A stretch of 54,415 nt of DNA from Chitinophaga pinensis (GCA_945870105.1 CAMBRL010000007.1:1-54415), one strand, 5' to 3'; counted from the stretch's first letter, positions 18,291 through 26,270 are shown. The notes: a model not told the origin generated them from the letters alone. A program made the numbers and translations.

Positions 18291-18412
18291 ATAACAACTT
18301 GCTCTGTACAGCAAGCTATAAGCCTACATGTAGCAGTTAATTAATGTAACGTACAAATAAATAAAGAACCGGAACTGATACTTGATGAAACGCACTAGAC
18401 TTGGTCGGCAAG

Positions 18413-18435
18413 GGTTTAGTGCTGTTTACTAAACC
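18413..18435. repeat. Small perfect hairpin upstream of the 18577 gene
   Basis: GGTTTAGT and ACTAAACC form a perfect 8-bp stem around a 7-nt loop (GCTGTTT), between the 63-bp array and the promoter at 18523. It could be an operator or an RNA structure if transcribed. Nothing else is seen between it and the array end. Confidence 0.45.
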
Positions 18436-18522
18436 GTGGTGCTAATGTAGGGAGATTTTTGATGATTGCAAATAAGGAGGAAGAGGAAATTTATGAACGA
18501 TACGTTTATCAAGGATAATTTG

Positions 18523-18530
18523 TAGGTTTG
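18523..18530 (+). promoter_or_regulatory. -7 promoter box for the 18577 gene
   Basis: TAGGTTTG is an exact TAnnTTTG match, 46 nt before the ATG at 18577. The leader contains GGAGGAG (18531-18536), but that is too far from the start to serve as its ribosome binding site. Confidence 0.5.
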
Positions 18531-18576
18531 GAGGAGAGAAGGATATATAAATTTCAGTGTTTAATAAAAATAAATA

Positions 18577-19134
18577 ATGAAAATTGACATTGGCAAATAT
18601 TTAAGAGAGCATCTGCCTTATAGTATTGAAACAATGTTTTCTCATCATGTTTACAAAATTAAATATCATGAAAAGATTATTGATGATAACCAAATTCTTA
18701 GAGGCGTTTTTGTTGGCTCTATAACAAAAGGAAGGATGATCTTAGAAGTCTTAGGAATTAAGCTACATGCTAATGGAGAAATCCAAGAGGATCCGAATTT
18801 GACAAAGGATAAAATAGGAGAAGATAACAAGAACACTAGTGTATATGCAGATAATCTAGGAGGTAAACTCGTTAACGTAGTAGATTTAAAAAATAATTTT
18901 CCTGACGAAATGGAGAATATTAAACATTATCTCATTGCTGCAAATAAATATGAATTACACTTAACAAAACAGCGCTATGAAGTAGATTTGAAAAAATATG
19001 ATAAAGCATTACCTTTTATATTAAAGTTAATAGATGAACACATTTACTTAAATTGCGCTGAAAATAGATTAATTAGAGAAGACCTACTAAAAAACAATAG
19101 GACTTTACGAGAATTATTTGAAGCGAATTATTAA
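18577..19134 (+). CDS. Hypothetical cytoplasmic protein, AT-rich
   Basis: A 185-residue protein that I cannot assign. It has no signal peptide or membrane segment, a mixed alpha/beta N-terminal half (YKIKYHEKIIDDNQILRGVFVGSITKGRMILEVLG) and a charged helical C-terminal half rich in Lys, Glu and Asn. Its DNA is visibly more AT-rich than the housekeeping genes either side and its codons favour A/T endings, suggesting acquisition or weak constraint. It has its own promoter box and is followed after 64 bp by a secreted coiled-coil protein on the same strand, so the two may form an operon. The ATG at 18577 has an AT-rich leader, usual in this phylum. Confidence 0.75.
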   Translation: MKIDIGKYLREHLPYSIETMFSHHVYKIKYHEKIIDDNQILRGVFVGSITKGRMILEVLGIKLHANGEIQEDPNLTKDKIGEDNKNTSVYADNLGGKLVNVVDLKNNFPDEMENIKHYLIAANKYELHLTKQRYEVDLKKYDKALPFILKLIDEHIYLNCAENRLIREDLLKNNRTLRELFEANY

Positions 19135-19198
19135 CTTTTGTAACTCTAAATCTGCTTTATTAAACTGTAGTTTAATTATTAATATAATTGAAAGAAAC

Positions 19199-19864
19199 AT
19201 GAGATTTATATTTCTGTTATTTATATCCCCTATTTCACTGTTTGCACAGGATACAGAAAAGTTGCAATCAACTTTGGATAGTCTTGAAAAAGAAAAAGAA
19301 AAAGCATCCAAACAAATAGAGAATATTGATAAACAAATCAAAGATATAAATCAAGAAATATTTAAAACAGTTACCAAAAAAAATAGTGCGGATGGAGTAG
19401 TTATTAAAACCATCAATTCAACTGATATATTTGATACAAGAAATTGGACAACTAAATTGGGTACAATTCCTCCAAATTTTACATTATTAGGATATGATGA
19501 TAAATCTCCAGATTCATTTAAGTATTATTTAGTAAACTATAATGGTACGTCAGGTATTGTATTTACATCTGATGTAGAAACGATAATACAAGAACGAACA
19601 AGGTTAACAAAGGAGGAGATACTACTAAAAAATAGGCAAGAACAAATTGAATCACTACAAAAAAAATATGGGAAAGTAAACGGAGAGAGAATATATAATG
19701 AGTCCATTTGGATTGGAATGACAAAAGAAATGATAGTTGAAAGTTGGGGAAGTCCGAATGATATAAATAAAACCGTTGGTTCTTGGGGTGTGCACGAACA
19801 ATGGATTTATAATTCAACTTATTTATATATTGAAAATGGTATTTTGACTAGTTGGCAAGATTAA
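19199..19864 (+). CDS. Secreted coiled-coil protein with SmpA/BamE-like C-terminus
   Basis: I begin this gene at ATG 19199 (221 aa), since MRFIFLLFISPISLFAQ is a clean signal peptide; the track start at 19118 only adds non-homologous residues. After cleavage comes a 45-residue coiled coil (KLQSTLDSLEKEKEKASKQIENIDKQIKDINQEI). A middle domain of unknown type follows, and then a second charged helix. The end reads WIGMTKEMIVESWGSPNDINKT...EQWIYNSTYLYIENGILTSWQD. That WxGM...ES.G.P...EQWxY..YLYxxNG pattern is typical of small SmpA/BamE-like lipoprotein or envelope modules. No lipobox cysteine is present. Its role is unknown. Like the preceding gene it is AT-rich. Confidence 0.75.
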   Translation: MRFIFLLFISPISLFAQDTEKLQSTLDSLEKEKEKASKQIENIDKQIKDINQEIFKTVTKKNSADGVVIKTINSTDIFDTRNWTTKLGTIPPNFTLLGYDDKSPDSFKYYLVNYNGTSGIVFTSDVETIIQERTRLTKEEILLKNRQEQIESLQKKYGKVNGERIYNESIWIGMTKEMIVESWGSPNDINKTVGSWGVHEQWIYNSTYLYIENGILTSWQD

Positions 19865-19957
19865 TATAGCCCAACTAATAACATTTGTAATATCGTGTCA
19901 TCAATCTACATCTTCAAGGCCACAAACATGGTTTTGTTAATATTCTTGTAAAATTTT

Positions 19958-19990
19958 TTGTAAAAACATTTAATGACTTACATAGTTTTG
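19958..19990 (+). promoter_or_regulatory. Promoter of the structured small RNA
   Basis: TAGTTTTG (19983-19990) is an exact -7 box. TTG ending a T-run at 19958-19960 lies 22 nt upstream as a -33 element. Nothing is translated downstream before the terminator at 20157, so this promoter most likely drives a non-coding RNA. Confidence 0.65.
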
Positions 19991-19994
19991 CAAT

Positions 19995-20184
19995 GCATTA
20001 AATGAGGAAAGGGGCTCAATCATGTTATGCACATTATTGAAACCCCTTTCCGCCAGATTATACTGAAATACTAATTGGCTTATGAGACCATTTTCTCTCA
20101 GTCGCTGATTTGTTGCAGTGTTCATCTGACTAGCGACCAGCCATCGCATTATTATTAAAAAGCCCCACGCAAGGGGCTTTTTTT
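19995..20184 (+). ncRNA. Putative structured small RNA, about 190 nt
   Basis: A transcription unit without an ORF, framed by a consensus promoter (19983-19990) and a strong intrinsic terminator. The 5' part folds into a long hairpin: GGAAAGGGG with CCCCTTTCC, then TCAAT with ATTGA, then ATGT with ACAT (18 bp, 20006-20051). A second domain is closed by GGCT/AGCC (20077/20139) and GTCGCT/AGCGAC (20101/20132). AATGC near the 5' end can pair with GCATT just before the terminator. The size and the near-closed fold would fit a 6S-like regulator, but no diagnostic 6S feature was established. It has no tmRNA, SRP or RNase P hallmarks. A riboswitch-like leader is a second possibility because GGGGCT (20011) can also pair with AGCCCC of the terminator. 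Exact ends are estimates. Confidence 0.65.
20157..20184 (+). terminator. Intrinsic terminator of the small RNA
   Basis: AAAAAGCCCC-ACGCAA-GGGGCTTTTT with a run of seven T: a GC-rich stem plus U-tract, the clearest terminator in the window. Confidence 0.88.
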
Positions 20185-20341
20185 ATGACCGTAAATTTCG
20201 GCAATTAATGACCTTACATTTGGTTCAGTTTTGAACAAAAAGGAATAGTTTTCAACCTGACAGATGTCAGAAAAATATTTACTGTATTCGCACTTAAAAC
20301 CTAAAGCATCCCGATAGAATCAAAGTACATTTCCGAAATAC

Positions 20342-20349
20342 TAATTTTG
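20342..20349 (+). promoter_or_regulatory. -7 promoter box for the hydrolase pseudogene
   Basis: TAATTTTG, exact TAnnTTTG match, 11 nt before the ATG at 20361. The 20185-20341 stretch before it holds no other recognisable element. Confidence 0.6.
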
Positions 20350-20360
20350 GCATCTCTGAA

Positions 20361-21190
20361 ATGAAACGCTTAGCTCTGCTTATTACGGTATGTATTCTTT
20401 CGCTGGGTATGACACCCGACAAGCAGGGCATTGTTAATGCACAGTATTATTTAAACCAGGCCTATGGTCCGCACAAGCGCAATAAAATGGATGTGTACCT
20501 GCCTGCAACACGCAAAGAAAATACACCCACCATAATTTTAATACACGGTGGCGCCTGGGTAATAGGTAATAAAACAGCTGGCCTGCAGAAATTATAAACG
20601 GCCTGGTGCAACAGGGTTTTGCAGTAGCATGTATTAATTACCGCTATGCCTGCGGTGATTTTCATGCGCAGATGGATGATATACAATCAGCCATTGATTA
20701 CCTGCGCACCAAAAGCACCGAATGGCAAACAGGCAATGGCAACATAGGACTGGCAGGCGTAAGTGCTGGCGCACATCTGTCGCTGTTGTTTGCACATAAA
20801 TATGATCCTGCACATCAGGTAAAAGCAGTGGTTTCTTTAGCCGGCCCTACCAACCTTGGTGATACATTGTTACAAAAATACCTGAACCGCCACTTTATTA
20901 ACTTTGTTATAAAACGTTTTCTGGGCACAACCGATGCACAGGTTTGTGCTGATGCCAGTCCCGCAGTTAACCCCGGCAAAGTGCCTACTTTGTTTATTAA
21001 TGGAGACAGAGATAAACTGATACCCGCAGAACAAAGCCTGCGTATGTTCAATATCCTTGCAGCCAATGCAACCCCTGCCGACACAACCGTTCTGCGAAAT
21101 ACGGGCCATTACATCTATGGTGTCCGAAACGTAAACATCCCGCAACTCAGCAGTGAGATTAATCAGTGGATGAAAACTTATTTGCAGTAA
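20361..21190 (+). pseudogene. Alpha/beta hydrolase (esterase-like), frameshifted
   Basis: Two ORFs, 20361-20597 and the frame containing 20606-21190, together make one alpha/beta hydrolase of about 275 residues. The first gives a signal peptide (MKRLALLITVCILSLG) and the oxyanion-hole motif IILIHGGAWVIG. The second gives the nucleophile elbow GVSAGAHLS, the acid motif INGDRDKLIP and the catalytic histidine NTGHYIYG. The second frame reads AEIINGLVQQGFAVACINYRY upstream of its GTG, so homology continues without a gap across a one-base loss near 20560-20590. All catalytic residues survive, which suggests a recent mutation, a sequencing or assembly error, or less likely programmed frameshifting. 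The promoter box is intact. Substrate is unknown; carboxylesterase-type activity is expected of the family. Confidence 0.85.
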
Positions 21191-21229
21191 CACAGTGCAG
21201 GTGTGATGCCCCGCTCGTTGCTTATACGC

Positions 21230-22270
21230 TTAGAGAATTTTCCGTGTGCGGATTTTTAAAAACGCAACTACTTCATCATCATTTTTAAAAACAGTACCAA
21301 TATTTACAAAGTGTTTTGCGAGCACCTTGTATTGCTTCAGCATCAGCAGCAGCCAGATAAAAAAGAAATCAATTCCTTCAAACACAATGGCACGTTGCCG
21401 GCCATACTCAGCGTTGTTGGCAATAAAATCAGCAGGCATATCGGTCCAGTGCATCTTGGGTGATAAGTGATGGCCAATGTGGTAACCGTCATTAAAGCAC
21501 TTTCTGTTATAACCCGAATTGATGCAGGTAATGCTGTTGAGGTAACTGTTGCCGCTATCGCTGGCATCAATAAATGCATGTTGTCCCCAGTTACCTGCCA
21601 TCATTGCAAAACGGGTAAGAATAAACGGCATAATAAAAACAACAAGCGTTGCCTGCCAGTTTATAAAGCTGAGCGCAATACATAAAACAAAAAAAGAAGC
21701 TTCGCCTCGTATTACTTTTTTCATCAGCTTCTTGCGCTTTTTGCGGTGGAAATAATTTGCCAGTTCAATTAATCCTATGAAAAAGAATTCCAGATAATAG
21801 CGCATAAAACCACGAAAGCTGTCGCGTTGGTAGTGCATGGTGCTGCTGCAATCATCTTTAAGATTATTTTCCGCATGGTGCATACCCACATGGTGGCTGA
21901 AATAGGTTTCAGGTGATTGTCCGAAAAAAGGGCCTATAACCCAGGGAATAATGTTATTTGCCCAATCATTTGTTCTGCGAAAAAGTGCGTTGTGACTGGT
22001 ATTGTGAAGCATAAGGGTAAAAGGACCCATAAAATAAAGCAACACAGAAAGTATATAAACCAAGGCTCCTGCATTCCATGCCCATCCTTGCAGTAAGGGT
22101 GTATAAAGAATAACTGCAAGAGAAATTACAAAACAAAAAATCTGCAAACACAAATAAATAAAGGGAAGATCACGCGCATCATTTATCAGCGAACTAAAAA
22201 ATCTATCCAAAACACCCGGGTGCTCATTTTTAACAAACCCCGGATCAGTGATGGAAGAAAGCGTTTTCAT
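21230..22270 (-). CDS. Fatty acid desaturase
   Basis: A membrane-bound di-iron fatty acid desaturase, 346 residues. The three histidine boxes are present: HNTSHNALF (about residue 90), HHVGMHHAEN (about 126) and DGYHIGHHLSP (about 263). They are separated by two pairs of hydrophobic helices in the usual order. It would introduce a double bond in an acyl chain bound to lipid, CoA or ACP; position cannot be told. It is transcribed divergently from a fatty-acid 2-hydroxylase, only 107 bp between starts, suggesting a joint role in acyl-chain tailoring. A TACTTTTG box ends 8 nt before the ATG. No frameshift or missing histidine was seen. Confidence 0.92.
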   Translation of the reverse strand: MKTLSSITDPGFVKNEHPGVLDRFFSSLINDARDLPFIYLCLQIFCFVISLAVILYTPLLQGWAWNAGALVYILSVLLYFMGPFTLMLHNTSHNALFRRTNDWANNIIPWVIGPFFGQSPETYFSHHVGMHHAENNLKDDCSSTMHYQRDSFRGFMRYYLEFFFIGLIELANYFHRKKRKKLMKKVIRGEASFFVLCIALSFINWQATLVVFIMPFILTRFAMMAGNWGQHAFIDASDSGNSYLNSITCINSGYNRKCFNDGYHIGHHLSPKMHWTDMPADFIANNAEYGRQRAIVFEGIDFFFIWLLLMLKQYKVLAKHFVNIGTVFKNDDEVVAFLKIRTRKIL

Positions 22271-22278
22271 GAAGTTTT

Positions 22279-22286
22279 CAAAAGTA
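22279..22286 (-). promoter_or_regulatory. -7 promoter box for the desaturase
   Basis: Minus strand TACTTTTG, exact TAnnTTTG match, followed by 8 nt and the ATG at 22270, so the leader would be only a few bases. Confidence 0.6.
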
Positions 22287-22343
22287 GATAAATATTTATA
22301 GCGGCTCTAATTTCAACAAACAGCTTCCATAACTATTAATATC

Positions 22344-22351
22344 TATTTTTG
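22344..22351 (+). promoter_or_regulatory. -7 promoter box for the fatty-acid hydroxylase
   Basis: TATTTTTG, exact TAnnTTTG match. Transcription would begin near 22357, which rules out the track's GTG start at 22354 and supports the ATG at 22378. Confidence 0.6.
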
Positions 22352-22377
22352 GCGTGCCTGTAAAAACCAATAGCACT

Positions 22378-23013
22378 ATGCCGCGCCACTTCGTTCACAA
22401 CAAAAATCTATCACCTCCCATGTTTGAAAATAAATTCTTCGATTATTTTTCAAGAGTTCATTTCAGCATTGTGCTTATTGTTTATGTTCCGGTGGTATGT
22501 TGGTTTTTGTACCAGTCGGTTTATAATTATAATCTTGCATTTACAATCATTATTACGTTGTTACTATTCGGACTTTTTTGCTGGTCAATAATGGAATATA
22601 CACTTCACCGTTTTGTCTTTCATTATCACCCTGTCAGCAAAGCAGGAAAACGAATTCATTTTATTCTGCACGGTGTGCACCATGATTTCCCAAGCGATTC
22701 AAGACGATTGGTAATGCCTCCCGGAGCCAGCATTCCGCTTGCAGTGGTTATCTATTATGCATGCTATGCCATTTTCGGAAGTGTGTATGCAGCACCGTTT
22801 TTTTCAGGATTTGTTATTGGATATATTATTTATGACATGAGCCATTATGCTGTTCATCATTTGAACTACAAAAACAAACTGTTTCAAACAATTAAAAAAC
22901 ACCACATGCTTCATCATTACAAAGACCCCAACGCAGGCTTTGGTTTCACCTCCAAAATATGGGATCAGGCATTTGGTACAGATTTTAAAAAGGATGGCAA
23001 CAAGGTTATTTAA
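22378..23013 (+). CDS. Fatty acid 2-hydroxylase / sterol desaturase family protein
   Basis: A polytopic di-iron hydroxylase of about 211 residues, started at ATG 22378 rather than the GTG at 22354 because the promoter box ends at 22351. The histidine clusters HRFVFHYHP, HFILHGVHHDFPSDSRRLVMPP, HYAVHHL and HHMLHHYKDP are complete. The HGVHH..D..RLVMPP block is characteristic of FA2H/Scs7-type enzymes that 2-hydroxylate fatty acids destined for sphingolipids. Many Bacteroidota make sphingolipids with hydroxylated acyl chains, so this is a plausible role by inference. At least four hydrophobic helices are seen. A terminator hairpin overlaps the stop codon. Confidence 0.88.
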   Translation: MPRHFVHNKNLSPPMFENKFFDYFSRVHFSIVLIVYVPVVCWFLYQSVYNYNLAFTIIITLLLFGLFCWSIMEYTLHRFVFHYHPVSKAGKRIHFILHGVHHDFPSDSRRLVMPPGASIPLAVVIYYACYAIFGSVYAAPFFSGFVIGYIIYDMSHYAVHHLNYKNKLFQTIKKHHMLHHYKDPNAGFGFTSKIWDQAFGTDFKKDGNKVI

Positions 23014-23040
23014 AAGATACCGCTTCTGCGGGAGCTTTTT
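23012..23040 (+). terminator. Intrinsic terminator after the fatty-acid hydroxylase
   Basis: AAAAG...CCGC-TTCT-GCGG...CTTTTT: a bulged stem-loop with a closing T-run that begins at the stop codon of the hydroxylase gene. Confidence 0.7.
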
Positions 23041-23102
23041 ATTGTCACATTATCTGCTTACCGTTCACATTCTTTAACACCCTACCTCAAAATAATAATT
23101 CC

Positions 23103-23110
23103 TATTTTCG
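23103..23110 (+). promoter_or_regulatory. -7 promoter box for the DUF2723 gene
   Basis: TATTTTCG, one mismatch to TAnnTTTG, 26 nt before the TTG start at 23137. Confidence 0.5.
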
Positions 23111-23136
23111 CTCGCCTTCAAACAAAACCTGAACAC

Positions 23137-26100
23137 TTGAAACAATATAACCTCATCAACAACATAGCCGGCTGGCTCATCTTTGCCGTTGCTGCCTTCG
23201 TTTACGTTTCTACCATTGAACCTACCGCAAGCTGGTGGGATTGCGGTGAATATATCTCTGCATCCTACAAACTCATGGTAGGTCACGAGCCGGGTGCTCC
23301 CATGTTTCAGATGATAGCGCGCCTCTTCTCACTGCTTGCCGGTGATGATGTTACGCAAGTGGCAAAATGGGTAAACATTATGTCGGCACTGGCAAGTGCC
23401 TTTACTATTTTGTTTTTGTTCTGGAGCATTACCGCTTTTGCAAAGAAGATGATTTTCAAAAACGGAGAATTTACCATGCCCGGAATTATTGCCGTAATAG
23501 GCAGCGGAGTGGTAGGTGCACTGGCTTACACCTTCTCCGATTCATTCTGGTTCTCGGCAGTAGAAGGTGAAGTATATGCCATGTCATCGTTTTTCACCGC
23601 TATTGTTTTCTGGGCAATATTGAAATGGGAAAGCGTTGCCGATAAACCTCATGCCGACAGATGGATTATATTGATTGCCCTTTTGATGGGTATGTCAATC
23701 GGTGTCCACTTACTGAATTTGCTGGCCATTCCTGCGTTGGTTATTGTTTACTATTTCAAGAAATACGATTTCAGTATTCAGGGTTTTATTGCTGCACTCG
23801 GAGTCTCCGTTTTAATTCTGGTGGGCGTGCAATACGGTGTTATACCGGGAGTGGTAAAGCTGGCTTCTCTGTTTGAACTGTTGTTTGTAAACAGTTTTGG
23901 TTTGCCGTTCAACAGCGGAGTGGTGTTCTATTTCATCCTCTTAATTTCAGCAATTGTATTTGGTATCTGGTACACACAAAAACATCAGAAACATATTGCC
24001 AACACCATCATTTTGGCGCTTACCTTTTTGTTGATTGGTTACAGTGCCTACTTCTTTTCTGTCATTCGCTCCAACGCCAATCCGCCAATGGACGAAAGTA
24101 ATCCTGATAATGTATTTGCCCTCATCAGCTACCTCAATCGTGAGCAATATGGCGATCGTCCGTTGTTTAAAGGGCATTACTTCACCGCTAAAATGACCAA
24201 GACCGAAAAGGGCGGAAAGGTTTGGCACAAAGGAAAAGACAAGTATGAAGTGGTGGAAGAAAAAACAATTCCCGTTTATGATTCGCGCAACAGCGGAATA
24301 TTTCCGCGTATGTACAGTAATCAGGCGCATCATATAACAGAGTATAAAAACTGGAGCGGAACTGATGGCAAACGCAAACCAACCATGTCTGAGAACATTA
24401 ATTTCTTTGTTGACTATCAACTCGGTCACATGTATTTCCGCTACTTTATGTGGAACTTTGCTGGACGTCAAAACGATGTGCAGGGCAATGGTGCCGATGG
24501 AACAGGTGCAAGTGATTTGCTCAACGGCAACTGGATTTCAGGTATTCCATTTATTGACGAAGGGCGTCTTGGTCCTCAGGATAATCTTCCTGTTTCCATT
24601 ACTTCCAACAAAGCCAACAACAAGTTTTACATGATTCCTTTTCTCCTTGGAATTATTGGTTTAATAGGTCATTTCATGAAAGACAGAAAAGATTTTTTCG
24701 TGGTGATGTTGTTATTCATACTCACCGGTGTTGCCATTGTGGTTTACCTGAATCAGTATCCGTATCAACCGCGCGAACGGGATTATGCCTATGTAGGTTC
24801 GTTCTATGCCTTTGCCATCTGGATAGGACTTTCGGTTGCTGCTATTTACGACTGGATTTCAAAGAAAGGTCCTGCTATTGCAGCAGCAGGAATTGGAGTT
24901 GCATTGGGGCTTTCAGGTCCTTACCTGATGGCAAAAGATGGCTGGGATGATCACGACAGAAGCAACAGAACAGCAGCCCGCGACCTTGCAGCCAACTATT
25001 TAAAAACGTGTGCACCCAACGCCATTATTTTCACGAACGGTGATAATGATACATTCCCGCTGTGGTATGCGCAGGAAGTGGAAGGCATACGCACCGATGT
25101 GCGCGTTGTTAACCTCAGTCTTTTCAATACCAGCTGGTACATTGACCAGTTGCGCAGAAAAGCATATGAATCAGATCCGCTGCCGTTTTCTCTTGGCGAA
25201 GAAAAATTATTAGGCGACAGAAGATTACAGCTTCCCCTTGTTGACCGCAATATTCCGGGTTATGTTGACCTGAAAAAAGTAATTGATTTTGTTTCGCGTG
25301 ATGACAAAGAATACAAGATTGCAACCAATGGCGGTGATTTCAATTACATACCAACCCACAAATTCCGCATCCCTGTTGACTCTGCAAAAGTAATGAGCAA
25401 CGGAACTGTTTCTATTGCCGATACTGCCGGATTAGTTAAAGCAATTGAGTGGGAAGTGCAGGATAATTATATCACCCGCAATCACCTGATGATGCTTGAT
25501 ATTTTAGCCAACAATAACTGGGAACGCCCGATTTATTTTGCAGTAACTGTAGGCGATGATTTGTATCTGAATCTGCAGGATTACTTCCGTGTGGAAGGTT
25601 TTGCTTATCGTCTGGTTCCTGTTAAAAATACACCAAGAGACGGACAAACAGGAACGGTATCTTCCGACAAAATGTACGAAAACATGGTGAACACTTTTGC
25701 CTGGGGAAACATGCTTGATTCAAATGTATATCAGGGAACTGAAACGGTGCGGATGAGCATGAACTACCGCAATATGTTTGCACGTCTTGCCTTCTCACTC
25801 TTTGATGAGGGCAAAAAAGAAGAGGCCATAAAAACAATTGATAAGTGTCTGGAACAAATTCCTGCTTCTTCCATTGAGTTTAATTTTTCGGCATTGCCTT
25901 TAATGGAAGCTTACTACCGTTTTGGCGAAAATGAAAAAGCAAATAAAATAGCGGAGAAGATGGCAGATATTTACAGCCGCGAAATGGATTACTATAGTTC
26001 TCTTCCGCTTGAATTTGCACAGCGAACCGGCAAGCAGCCCCGTATTGCTTTTTCTGTATTGCAGCGTTTGGTGCAGATTACCGGCACTTACAAACAAGAC

Positions 26101-26184
26101 GAACTGAATGCTCGTTTGAAAAAAATGTTTGAGGAGAAGAAAGATGCGTTTGTAAATTCTCCGGCAGCAAAGTCGATTAAGTAA
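23137..26184 (+). CDS. DUF2723 family membrane protein (GT-C type, TMEM260-like)
   Basis: A 1015-residue integral membrane protein. The start is TTG (KQYNLINNIAGWLIFAVAAFVYV) because the first helix and the conserved loop TASWWDCGEYISASYKLMVGHEPGAPMFQM (acidic residues at about 35 and 38) begin at once after it. About twelve hydrophobic helices follow in the first 620 residues, then a soluble C-terminal part with ITNGDNDTFPLWYAQEVEGIRTDVRVVNLSL. The last 150 residues look TPR-like (EEAIKTIDKCLEQIP). DUF2723 proteins have been classed as GT-C glycosyltransferases related to human TMEM260, an O-mannosyltransferase; protein O-glycosylation is therefore an inference. It is a single-gene unit followed by repeat family A. 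Confidence 0.88.
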   Translation: MKQYNLINNIAGWLIFAVAAFVYVSTIEPTASWWDCGEYISASYKLMVGHEPGAPMFQMIARLFSLLAGDDVTQVAKWVNIMSALASAFTILFLFWSITAFAKKMIFKNGEFTMPGIIAVIGSGVVGALAYTFSDSFWFSAVEGEVYAMSSFFTAIVFWAILKWESVADKPHADRWIILIALLMGMSIGVHLLNLLAIPALVIVYYFKKYDFSIQGFIAALGVSVLILVGVQYGVIPGVVKLASLFELLFVNSFGLPFNSGVVFYFILLISAIVFGIWYTQKHQKHIANTIILALTFLLIGYSAYFFSVIRSNANPPMDESNPDNVFALISYLNREQYGDRPLFKGHYFTAKMTKTEKGGKVWHKGKDKYEVVEEKTIPVYDSRNSGIFPRMYSNQAHHITEYKNWSGTDGKRKPTMSENINFFVDYQLGHMYFRYFMWNFAGRQNDVQGNGADGTGASDLLNGNWISGIPFIDEGRLGPQDNLPVSITSNKANNKFYMIPFLLGIIGLIGHFMKDRKDFFVVMLLFILTGVAIVVYLNQYPYQPRERDYAYVGSFYAFAIWIGLSVAAIYDWISKKGPAIAAAGIGVALGLSGPYLMAKDGWDDHDRSNRTAARDLAANYLKTCAPNAIIFTNGDNDTFPLWYAQEVEGIRTDVRVVNLSLFNTSWYIDQLRRKAYESDPLPFSLGEEKLLGDRRLQLPLVDRNIPGYVDLKKVIDFVSRDDKEYKIATNGGDFNYIPTHKFRIPVDSAKVMSNGTVSIADTAGLVKAIEWEVQDNYITRNHLMMLDILANNNWERPIYFAVTVGDDLYLNLQDYFRVEGFAYRLVPVKNTPRDGQTGTVSSDKMYENMVNTFAWGNMLDSNVYQGTETVRMSMNYRNMFARLAFSLFDEGKKEEAIKTIDKCLEQIPASSIEFNFSALPLMEAYYRFGENEKANKIAEKMADIYSREMDYYSSLPLEFAQRTGKQPRIAFSVLQRLVQITGTYKQDELNARLKKMFEEKKDAFVNSPAAKSIK

Positions 26185-26187
26185 CAA

Positions 26188-26269
26188 CGTCATTGCGAGG
26201 GTTTTTCACCCGAAGCAATCTCTTGATAATATTCAATTAGGAGATTGCTTCGCTTCGCTCGCAATGACG
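26188..26269. repeat. Dispersed repeat family A, inverted pair
   Basis: CGTCATTGCGAGGG...GAAGCAATCTC and GAGATTGCTTCGCTTCGCTC(GCAATGACG) form a long hairpin between convergent genes, with the stop codons of both within 5 bp. It probably serves as a two-way terminator. Confidence 0.8.
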
Positions 26270-26270
26270 C

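Noticed and set aside
19118-19198. 27-residue extension of the secreted coiled-coil protein
   Set aside because: It would bury a clear signal peptide; overlaps the upstream gene.
19995-20184. tmRNA, SRP RNA or RNase P RNA
   Set aside because: None of their diagnostic sequence blocks was seen; size and fold differ.
23947-24471. 174-aa minus-strand ORF inside the DUF2723 gene
   Set aside because: Shadow ORF with no coding signal of its own.
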